The notes beneath the pieces are model-generated. The model made no database searches. It saw only the letters and a list, made by a program, of their open reading frames with translations, and was not told the DNA's origin. The position numbers and the translations under genes are program-made. Shown here in pieces: positions 1 to 9,700 of a stretch of 64,000 nucleotides of DNA (positions within the stretch are counted from its first letter, which is position 1; each line of letters starts with the position of its first letter). The stretch comes from Torymus aiolomorphi (Eukaryota > Arthropoda > Insecta > Hymenoptera > Torymidae): assembly GCA_036365515.1 (NCBI GenBank), contig CM070875.1:6483001-6547000 (forward strand), given 5' to 3'.

Positions 1-392
1 TTTCAAATCGATTAATTGAAAATTCAGTGAGATACAACGATGATAAGAAATCGGACCGCCCGCTATTGCTATGCGAAAGCTGCCGCACGGAGCTCCAATC
101 GACGGCGTGTTATTTCGTAACTAGTGATTCTATTTCCTAGAGGACATTGAATATAAATAAAAAAATGATGCAATTATTTTTAATATACCTTTATTAAACT
201 ATTTCGTATCATGTTTATTATTTTTTTTTATTCTTCAACTTTTTACAAATTTTATCATCGGATTGTAATGGCCCTTTGCCTCAACACGCCGTTGATTGGA
301 GCTCCGCGCGGCAGCTTTCGCATAGCAGTAGCGGGCGGTCCGCTTTCTTATCATCGTTGTATCTCACTGAATTTTCAATCAATCGATCTGAA
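1..392. repeat. Inverted repeat with coding-like arms
   Basis: The first ~112 bases reappear in reverse complement at about 281-392, with a ~165 bp AT-rich centre. The left arm may run off the window. The arms differ at only a few sites. Read from the right arm on the - strand, or the left arm on the + strand, both stay open in the same frame and encode a Cys-containing peptide with the motif LLLCESCR. Three of the six substitutions I counted are synonymous, which suggests the segment was once coding. I do not recognise the protein. It could be an inverted duplication of an exon or the ends of a foldback element. Confidence 0.6.
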
Positions 393-926
393 ATTTTCCA
401 TAAAATTTCTTTATTTATAAAGGAACAACTTTCTCGCTGACAGTTTGTCCAAGCACAAACTTCCTCACACACTTTCTTTCGTCGAAGTTTCGGCGGCGGG
501 AGTGTGCGTGCTCAATCATATAAACAATAATATGTATAAACAATAACACTTTTTGACTACTTACGCTAATGTTCGGCTTCAACAATGTTTTATGAGTATG
601 CATATAAAATTTCAAAGCGTTTTCTGCATTTTTCACTGAGCTAGAGCGATTAAAGTTTTGAAAAACATTGATTTTCAGCTATGTCAATTACAGTTTATTA
701 ATTTTTATCTCAGAAAATAAGTCAGATTAAAATACTGTAAATACAAAAAATGTGTATCTCGAGTAACTGTATACGACCATATTTTTTGTTTTTCAATTTA
801 GGCCAGAGCAATTTATGGCATACTCGGTGCCGCTGGACAATAGTTTTACTCGTGTTCGAGCGCTCGGCGATGAGTTATCGAATTCGGGCGCTCAATTACC
901 GAACATCAAAATAATAAAAAGATGCA

Positions 927-1127
927 GTGCTTACGAAACACAAAACTAATTTTCAACATGATTTTGACTGGGATAATGCGAAAATTTTAAATTATGAATC
1001 TAATTATAAAAAAGGATTATTATCAGAAATGTTGCACATCAAATGTAATATTAATAACATAAACAAGAAAGAAGACGTTACATTTTTAAATGCTTCGTAT
1101 TTTCCTTTATTGAGGTTTTTAAACTGA
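927..1127 (+). pseudogene. Penelope-like element fragment, C-terminal GIY-YIG-type region
   Basis: The 66-residue frame contains QHDFDWDNAKIL, then ESNYKK, then LSEMLHI, and a closing block of the type ..DVTFLNASYFPL. This is the layout I know from the extreme C-terminus of Penelope-like retroelements, downstream of the GIY-YIG endonuclease core. No reverse transcriptase precedes it, so this is a 5'-truncated, dead copy. A hammerhead-like motif lies downstream on the same strand at 1714-1745, as expected for PLE terminal repeats. It sits upstream of the first visible transporter exon, probably in an intron of that gene. The family assignment is from memory of the motif pattern, without a database search. 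Confidence 0.65.
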
Positions 1128-1266
1128 TCATATGTACTTCTAGTTTTTACTTTATATGTATCTGTGTTATTATGCACCAATATTTTGTCATTTTAGACTA
1201 TAAATACTGCGTGGCTTTGTTATATTCGCTTACTTTGACAATTAGTGTACTATGTAACACAAGATA

Positions 1267-1625
1267 TTAAGGTGGTGTAATAGTCCTACTTTACCACTAA
1301 CCCTGTTTTATCGGCGGAACATGTCAAAATAATTAACATAAATAAAAGGATAATGATTTGCATCTTAAACAAATTCACTTGCCCTGCGTAATCCTCTAAT
1401 ACATCGTTCTACGAAGTTTTGAGACAAAAAAATGACGACACCTTTGTTTATTTTTGGAACGAAAATTAACCAAATTTCGTTACAAAAATAAACAAAGGTG
1501 TCGTCGTTTTTTTGTTCAACAACTGAATTTGTTCAAGGCGTAAATCATTATCCTTTTATTTATATTAATTACTTTTACATGTTCCGCTGATAAAACAGTG
1601 TTAGTATAGTGCGACAATTCCTTAA
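1267..1625. repeat. MITE-like foldback nested in the PLE 3' region
   Basis: Ends read TTAAGG... and ...CCTTAA. From about 1303 to 1601 the two halves are nearly perfect inverted copies (GTTTTATCGGCGGAACATGT on the left against ACATGTTCCGCTGATAAAAC on the right), with a second inner stem around 1425-1505. There is no coding capacity. The outermost ~35 bp match less well. Removing it brings the PLE stop codon and its hammerhead-like motif to about 228 bp apart, close to the 282 bp seen in the second PLE copy, which supports a later insertion into the PLE. Confidence 0.7.
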
Positions 1626-1713
1626 CAAGGAATTGTGGTTATTAAGGTGTTTTGAAAGTTTAAATTATTTATTATTATAATTTTTGTAATTTATCTTTTT
1701 TAATAAATACAAC

Positions 1714-1745
1714 CTGAAGAGGTTGGGAGACCGAGCCAACGAAAC
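1714..1745 (+). ncRNA. Hammerhead-ribozyme-like core (PLE terminal region)
   Basis: The order is CTGAAGA (consensus CUGANGA), a stem II formed by GTTGG at 1722-1726 with CCAAC at 1736-1740, then GAAAC. PLE terminal repeats are known to carry hammerhead motifs, and this one lies downstream of a PLE coding remnant on the same strand. I could not identify a convincing stem I, stem III or cleavage site, so activity is doubtful. Confidence 0.45.
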
Positions 1746-2129
1746 ATTGCTACACGTAACTTGAAATCTAAGTGTTGATTTCATTTTTATTGCCTCCGTC
1801 AGATCGACCAATAACCACATTTAACATAAACTATTGGGAGTGCGATTTCACATTCATCTCAATAATATATTTAGTTTTTGAGATGTAACAGTTTTTGCAA
1901 TGTCGAAAGTATAAGGTTCTCCTAAATAGTAGCGGTCGTGCCTCATATCATAAGTAAAAACAAAATTTGTATCCAATAAAGGTTCTAAAGCCAATCAAGT
2001 TTATATCCTCCTATACAAAATCCGAAAAGGTTTGCAATATATTATCATTATCATAATTGATAGACATTATAATAAGCTTGAACGTAGATTATACAATTCT
2101 AAATGAATATTGTTGTTGCATTGTTACAG

Positions 2130-2305
2130 AGAGCGCCAAGTTAGTTATGTCAGTTGCCTCGCGATTCGCACTTAATATGGCAGCTAATATCGGAATGCAG
2201 TATACAGCTGAATTACTGCCGACGCCGGTGCGAGCTCAGGGCGTCGGAATAGTCCATATATTTGGAATTTTAGCGCACGGCATAACGCCGTATATTGTGG
2301 AAACG
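2130..2305 (+). CDS. SLC22-like gene (+), penultimate coding exon
   Basis: Acceptor TTACAG at 2124-2129 and donor GTAATT at 2306. It enters in phase 1 (one base from the previous exon) and leaves in phase 0. It is homologous to 8424-8599 on the - strand. Confidence 0.82.
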
Positions 2306-3450
2306 GTAATTTTATGTGTGTTAATACTTTAAAAGTTTTGGGTAAGAGTGAGGCACTTATTACTGGTGTTTAAAAGTTTATATTAGAAGTGAATATTAAT
2401 TTTTCCACAGGGTGATTGGAATACCGAAATTATGTGGAAAATGATAGAATCTATAGAACTCGCGTCTTCCGGTATAATTATTCCTTTATACATTCAACGC
2501 GAATTCTGTTATTTCCCGCAGTTTATAAATTATTCCACTTTAAAACTCTTCCATTTGGTTACATACAGCAGAATTTTCTAGGTCGAAATATCAAAGTTTC
2601 CCGGTTATTTTGTTTTTTGAAATGCTATGATAAAAAGCTATCTTATAAAATGTGAATCATCTCATAAATTTCAATTTATAGGAAAAGATTTCTTAATATT
2701 ATGCTATTAAATGCATAACTATAACATTTTTTTGCGGATTGTTTAATTATTAATTACAATTTCGAGGACCATTAACCAATTTATCCGAATTTCTAATTAT
2801 TTTATTTTATTTTAGATATATTTACGGGTATAAACCCTTAAGTATATGATTAAAAGAACATTTATTACAGTCGTATTAATAGAATTATAGTAATAACGGC
2901 TTAACAACATTTTTGAACCTGGCTATTGATGTAATTTCAGATAGATTAATTCTTAATGAATTACAATTTCTACGTAACCTAAAAGTGGGACAGTTAAAAG
3001 TAGATACAAGTACACACTTTTTCTCTTTTAATTCTCTTAAGTGCCTAACTGAGTAGGTTGCACTCTTAATATAAATAAATCTACTACGAAGGGTGGTAAA
3101 CAGTAGAGGTTAAAAATTTGTATACATAATACCGGCCTCATTGAAGCAATGAGTAGATTTGATTGTAAATAACCTATTAAATATAATAAATTATAAGCCT
3201 CTATTAAATAAAAAAATCTATAAACCACCAGGCTCAAATCTGGAGCGGCCTACCAATGCTGATCATCACCTTCGTCTCCTGCAGCTGCGCGATCCTCGTG
3301 CTCTTCCTCCCGGAGACCCTCGGCCGTGACATGCCGCAGACTCTCCAGCAGGGCGAGGACTTTGGCCGGGAGGATCGCTTCTGGAGTCTGCCCTGCCTCA
3401 AGGACTCGCGCGACGCGCCCATGAACAACCGTAACGGCCTCAAGCACTGA
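2130..3450 (+). CDS. SLC22-type organic cation transporter, 3' part of gene (two exons)
   Basis: This is the C-terminal end of a major facilitator transporter of the organic cation/anion (SLC22) family, expected in the plasma membrane. Exon A (2130-2305) encodes transmembrane helices around SRFALNMAANIGMQYTAELL and the PVRAQGVG turn. Exon B (3232-3450) encodes the last helix, the family tail motif FLPETLGRDMPQTL, and a hydrophilic end closing with TGA. The intron is 926 bp with GT-AG ends in phase 0. Exon A has the same length (176 nt), phase and homologous content as exon 7 of the complete paralogue on the other strand. Upstream exons are not visible in 1-2129 and presumably lie before the window. 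The next gene is convergent, 3.2 kb away. Confidence 0.85.
3232..3450 (+). CDS. SLC22-like gene (+), terminal coding exon
   Basis: Acceptor ACCAG ends at 3231. The frame begins AQIWSGLPML and ends NNRNGLKH with TGA at 3448-3450. The motif PETLGRDMPQTLQQGEDFGR matches the SLC22 C-terminal signature and the paralogue at 7339-7511. The exon is much more GC-rich than its surroundings, as are the exons of the - strand gene. Confidence 0.85.
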   Translation, partial: AQIWSGLPMLIITFVSCSCAILVLFLPETLGRDMPQTLQQGEDFGREDRFWSLPCLKDSRDAPMNNRNGLKH

Positions 3451-4223
3451 CGAGTGTTCGTAGCTCTCGATTGTAGCTCCAATTGCGATGAGGATGAGTG
3501 TGGCGTCAGTGATTGTTTGCCGATGTAAGCGAGAATGTTTTTGTCGATAAGTGGAAGGAAAGGATATTTGGTATAAGAATTGGTAAGTGTGGATATTCAA
3601 AGTTGTTTTTGATGGCCAATTGTTGACAATACTGATTTCGTGGCCATAATCAGGTATTGACAAGCATGGAATCTTAATTGTTAATGGATAGTCACGTTTG
3701 ATGGTGAATTGTTTATTTGCCATAAATAATCATGATTGTAAGATCGTGGAATGTGAGAAATGCATTTGTTCTATGAATAGTAAAGCATTAGAAACCAGAG
3801 AAAGTTTAGAAAGAGATATAAGAAAGATCTGTTTGACAATAATAGTTGTGTGTGTATTTCATATAAGCATGAAGTTTGCATCGTTGGAATCCAATGAAAT
3901 AATTTTTTACAATTAATTAAAGTTATTAAACAATGGAAAGTTTATCAAAATCTTTGTTATAAAGTCATGTGATACTCTAAAACAATAAATCTACACGCAA
4001 AATTAATATTAATTATTATAAACGTGAAGTAAAATCAAATATTTTTTTTTATTTTGTTGCACTGCAACGTTGCAAACTTCAGACCCATTATTTCATCTTG
4101 TTATGTATCGTTGTAGTGTATTGAAATTTTCAAGGTGCTAACATAAGTAAAGTTTAATATTTTTACTCTTTATGCTAGATTAATACTGCCGACGTATGAG
4201 ATGTCTACCGAAATAATCTCATA

Positions 4224-4247
4224 TTAACGTTTTTATAAAAACGTTAA
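4224..4247. repeat. 24 bp perfect palindrome
   Basis: The half-site is TTAACGTTTTTA followed directly by its reverse complement, with no spacer. It lies beyond the last transporter exon of the + gene. It may be an excision scar or chance in AT-rich DNA. Confidence 0.7.
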
Positions 4248-5551
4248 GGAAATGTTATCAGGACCTCACGCTTTTTAAAGATTTTTCTATTTACTATAAG
4301 AAATATTTCATATTTTAGTTATTGCTAATTTTGTAATACCTTGTATCCTACAATCTAAGTTTGTAAAAAAAATGATGAAATTCAACGTGAATAAAGGTTT
4401 AAGATAATTCTTGTCGAATTCCCACACACTGTGTACTTTATTAACTAATAGATTGATTCATCTAATAACTAATTAACTAATCAGGCAAAAGATCCAAATT
4501 CGGGGTAACAAGATCGTACAATGACATGTACGGCGTATGCTCCCTAAATGCTGCCCGAATTTGTAATACATGTTAACTAGCAATTGATGTATGACCTATG
4601 TACAGTAAGGTGTACTTTGCTAAAAATAATTATGTTGCTCTTTGTATGCGATCATTGCGAGAAAAAGGATACGATGTTATATTTTTTTTGTATAAACTTA
4701 AAAATACAATCTAAATGACGAGTAAAAGAAAATGATCGACACTTGTTGTTTAAATACGTATAGTATTATTATTAATTTTACTATCATAGTATCAATTATT
4801 ATAATCATTAATACTTCTACAATTATTGCATTTTTTCACGATCAACGCCATTTCACACAAGAAAATACACGTTCTATTGCTATACATATATATCACCATA
4901 CAAACTTCTGATAATACGTATTGTCATTGATTTAATACATTAACGTCATAGACTTTCAAAAAATTATTGCTTTTTATGATGATTCATTTTTCGTTTTTTT
5001 TTTTCATTCAACACTTTAACACACTGTTCATTATTGTCTGCTTGCAAGAACGAATTTCGACGGTCACACCGAAACAGAAAATTTACGGCCTGCAATTATT
5101 TTAGATTAACGTTTTTCGACACTGTGGGAAGTAACATTATTCTTGTGTCACGTGTGTCTATGCGTGTAGTTTTGATACGTTCTGTTCGCGCAAAACTGGA
5201 CGTCATTTTGTACATTGGAAAATACGCATTTCTCATTTTCGTATCATAAACTATAACATTTACGAATGCATCTTATCCTTAATCCAACTACGGAAAAAAA
5301 GAAATTGAAACAACAGTAATTGACGAAAATTGTTCTTCTTAACAGTTAAAAAAAGGTTATTGGAACTTTGTATTTTAAAACGCGCAATACTGATTATCAA
5401 AATCAATAGTCACTATTCAACGCTTGTATAACAACTATATCAAATCGTCGCTCTAAATTTTCATCCGCCAACAACACACTATTTTTGTTTTGTATTTTCC
5501 AGCGCACAAGAACCACGTCCAAAGAACAGCTTTGCCTACATAAACGTATAC

Positions 5552-5552
<1 letters not shown>

Positions 5553-5595
<43 letters not shown>
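5553..5595. repeat. (AAT)n microsatellite
   Basis: About 14 uninterrupted AAT units. Translations give poly-Asn or poly-Leu and are not genes. Confidence 0.95.
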
Positions 5596-5596
<1 letters not shown>

Positions 5597-6641
5597 TCGC
5601 TAGCGTCACGTGGAGGCACAGAGCCATGCCTCATAAGTACGCGAATGATACACCTACAAATATTACTTTAGCTATACATATATAGACGAGAGGCGTCACA
5701 GGCCGCAAAATCACCGCGCGCCTCATTCACGCACGATGATCTTCGTATATATATATATCTTAATTACACTTAATACACGTCTGGCACTATGGGGATTCTG
5801 GAATGTCGTCTGTACAAGTAGTCTCTCTTTCTCTTAATTCGCCATCAACACACTCGGACCGGGTATATATCCAACGAAGTTCAGTCTTATTAATGAACAA
5901 AACACTCGTCTATTAATCGTCAGCTATCGTTATATCACCATATACATCCACTTCCTACATTCCGCAATCGCACATTTCCAAATATACGCCATAGTCCGGA
6001 GGGATCGCTTAAGAGCTATACTATAACTTTTAGAAATACTTCCGAGCAATGTTTTCCGAGTTAATGTTTTCTCTCCCGCTCTCTTGTAATAAAATTTTAC
6101 ATATACGTGTATATAAATACGTGTAGAAGGGGGGGATAATGCTGTGTGCGGATTCCAGTTGTGCGAAACCACTTTGCGGCTTCTTCTTGGTTTGCGTTTG
6201 CATCCTACATATCTACACGACAAATATTCTCTCTTCTCCTTCTTCTCACATATATATATATATATATATCATTACACACATACGAACCAAAAAAAAAAGA
6301 AATAAAATAAAACAAATGGTCGATCACAGCGCACCCGTCAACGTTCCGTTAGAAAATGTTCCCTCTCTGATCGTTATATTCTCATCACCATCATCACTAT
6401 GTCGTCGTCGCGGGGAAGAGAAAATCCAGCCTCGTCCTTTGGTAAATGAACATCATCCGTCTCTCACACAGAACACAGAGTATACGCGAAATACAGAGGA
6501 GAATCACTGTGCGCTATTGCGCGCGCGCACACACATACGCGCACTCGTTACGGGGATTATTCCGATGGTGCGCGGCGGTGTACATATATACTATTTACAG
6601 TTGGTCGAGGCTTTTAAGGGGGACAGACTGAGTTTTCTTCG

Positions 6642-6741
6642 TTATAATCTCGTCGACTCGATCCTCTGCAGACTGCCCGGGTTGAAACCGGCGTTCGTCG
6701 CGCCGAGCTTCTTCCGGTACTTCTTTTTCTTCTCGGCCGAG
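6642..6741 (-). CDS. SLC22-like gene (-), terminal coding exon 9
   Basis: Acceptor CTTCCAG ends at 6742. It completes the split Ser codon and adds a basic tail (SAEKKKKYRKK...) ending STRL with TAA at 6644-6642. The exon is supported by the total coding length being divisible by three and by its GC-rich, coding-like composition. It is too short and too offset to appear as a simple ORF. Confidence 0.75.
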
Positions 6742-9700
6742 CTGGAAGGACGAGAAAAATTCGGTTAAAATAAGTTTTGCCCTGAGAATATATAGCGAAA
6801 GAAGCTGTATTAAAATTAATGAATTTATTAAAATATCTTTGTTTGTTTTTTCTTTTAAATAAAATTTTCGCATATAATCATGTAGGTTAATGTATTTTAA
6901 AATTTTTTAATCATCTTATCGTCTTGAAAGTGCAATATTTGCAATTCTGATTATTCTGCAGTCGACAACAGCGAGACCCGTTTATCATAAGCCATATCAG
7001 TTCTCTGTTGAAATAATGATCAAAGCAATCATCAATTTATTCCGTGTGATTTCGATCGTATCTTTCATACAACGTATCAATTATTACTGACCATACATTC
7101 ATCGATTATGAAGAAGCCTTTGATGCATTTCAACAATTTTCATGAAATATGTTCGTCACAGATGCAAATTATTCAAAATAAATTTATACCTTAATAAATT
7201 GACGTTATATTGATAAAAAAACAAACTAATTCCCTTTCATATTATACAAAATAACCGCTGAACATTCTCAAAACTTGAAGTGTTCAGTTTTAATACATCA
7301 AATGCTACATCCACGCAGTTGACGAATAAGACACTTACGATTTCATGCATGGAATCCACCAGAAGCTCTGCTCCCTGCCGAAGTCGTTACCCTCCTGGAG
7401 CGTTTCGGGCAGTTCCTGGTCGAGAGTCTCGGGCAGTGTCAGTGTCAGGGCTGCGTCCACGAACGACAGCCCGCCGAGGATTAGCAGAGGCAGTGTGTAG
7501 TGGACCTTTGCCTGTATAAATTGCACAAATGACGATTAGTTTTACCTATACATATAGACATAAATTTATGGCGGCTTTCTGATATTCTTTAATTTAACTT
7601 GTTAACTATCGCTAGTGGAAATATCATTTGTTCAAAACTGTTTAAAACTGTTCAAAACTGTTTAAAATTGTTCAAAAGTACGTATTTTTGGACGTTTAAA
7701 CTGTTTTGAACAGTTTAGAACAGTTTAAAACAGTTTTGAACAGTTATTAACGATTTTAAACAGTTTCGACCGGTTTTAAACAGTGTTAAACGGTTTTGAA
7801 CATTTATGAACAGTATTAAGCAGTTTTGAACAGTTTGAAATGGTTTTAAACCATTTTGAACAGACTTAAATGGTTTTAAACAGTTTTGAACAATTGAAAT
7901 TCTTAATTATTAATACTATTAATACTGTTTTAAAACAAAAGTTCGAAATTGTTTAAAACTATTCAAAAGTGTTCAAAACCATTTAAAACGGTTTAAAACC
8001 GTTCATAACTGTTGAAAGCTGTTTTAAACTGTTCCAAACAAATTCTTATTGATTAATACTGTTTTTCACACAAAAATTAAAAACTGTTTAAAACTGTTCA
8101 AAACTGTTTAAATATGTTGAAAACTGTTTTGAAAGTCCAAAAATACGTACTTTTGAACAGTTTTATACAGTTTTAAACGAATTTGAATAGTTATGAATAG
8201 TTCTAAACAGTTTTAAACAGTTTTGAACAAATAATATTTCCACTAGGGATATACATAAATATAACAACCACACGATAATATACTAATAAAAAACAGAATT
8301 TCTTCGTAATATCCTATCTCAGTCGATACAAATTCATTATCTATCGACACGTATCAAGGTAAACGGAGCGACCGACAGGCTGTCGCATATACGCCTGTCA
8401 TGTATATATTATACGATGCTCACCAGATAGACGACGTAGGGTCCGATGATGTGGGCGAAGTAGCCGATAATGTGGATGAGCGAGACGCCCTGGGCTCGCA
8501 CGACAGTCGGCAGCATTTCCGCGGCGTACTGGAAGCCGATGTTGGCGGCTATGTTGACGCCGAGGCGTGCCAGGATAGCCATCGACATCGCCGGTGCGCC
8601 TGTAAAGCAGCAATACAGCGTGAGTTCGTGAATTTTGTATGCGGTCGGTGAGGGGAACGGGAATTGGAAGAGACACACGGTTTCTTGTTTATTTCGAGAT
8701 ATTTTTTCGTAAAATCTGTAATTTTTAAAAATCTATTTTTATTACAAAGAGTATAGGTATTCATTTTTACGTGACTTCTCTAAAAAAGTATTTTGAAAAG
8801 GTTTTTTTATTTTTATCTTTCTACTTAACTAAGCGATATGCACTTGGCAAAATTACTACAGTTCTAATTTTCTTAAAAGTGTGTTTCGTTATTCTAAAAG
8901 CACGAAAATAACATTTCGAAAATGGATTGCTCAATCAGAACTCTAAATTCGGCTTTAGAAAATAATATTATTTTTTAAAATTGAAAACACTAGAGAAACT
9001 AGTTTAAGCTTTAACTTTAATAATTTAAAGGTATAAACAGCAATTGGGTGAATTACGACACGTACCTTTAGGCAGCAAAAGAGCAACGAATGAGAAAACG
9101 CCGCAAATGACCATTGAGAAGAAGCCCATCCAGCGTCTGCCCCACCTGTCGAGGAAGAGCGCGAGGATGATGGCGGCGGGCAGTTCGGTGATCGAAGCCA
9201 GCGAGAACGAGGTGAACACGTCCGGATGGAGCAGCTTCATGTTCCATACGTGGCCGTCGAATACCAGGATTATCAGCAGCCTGCGAAATTTACAATGTTT
9301 TGAATTTCTGTTCATATAGTGAGCTATAATAATGCATATATGAGAAAATTTATAATTTGTCCACACTTAGAGGGTTCAAAAAATAAAAAAAAATGTGAAG
9401 GCACACCTTCGCGACAAGTTTCTTTTCATTCTATAGGTCATAAAATATACGAAAAAAACTCGTGAACATTAGAAAACGGCCTTGTGACACCGTTTTAGAA
9501 AAAAATTCATTTTTCTTATGAGAATTTAACATGGGAAAAATGGACGAAAAGTAGTCACTGATGATGAGCCAATAGTAAACTTTTAAGTGTGCCAACAAAT
9601 ATTCCACAAAAAAGCGATTAAATTAGAAGAAAAGAGGTTTAATTTAAGTTGAAGATACGTAATAGTTACGTGCATTTGGAAATCGTGAAAAATTACCAAA

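Larger units (their letters stand above)
3451..6641. other. Convergent intergenic region with both 3' UTRs
   Basis: It lies between the stop codons of the two transporter genes. I see no coding exon. It holds AATAAA-type signals for the + gene (for example near 3984 and 4390), a 24 bp perfect palindrome at 4224-4247, an (AAT)n tract at 5553-5595 and short (AT)n runs near 5742 and 6242. The longer open frames here are low-complexity or antisense artefacts. Confidence 0.6.

Noticed and set aside
2416..2655. Extra exon of the + transporter after a CACAG acceptor
   Set aside because: The translation has no transporter similarity, and the paralogue joins the flanking exons directly.
3234..3723. 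- strand frames of 82 and 157 residues over the terminal + exon
   Set aside because: Antisense of the GC-rich transporter exon; no conserved features.
5403..5685. Poly-Leu and poly-Asn open frames
   Set aside because: They arise from the (AAT)n microsatellite.
6139..6768. 209-residue + strand open frame
   Set aside because: It overlaps the antisense of transporter exon 9 and includes (TA)n; no family features.
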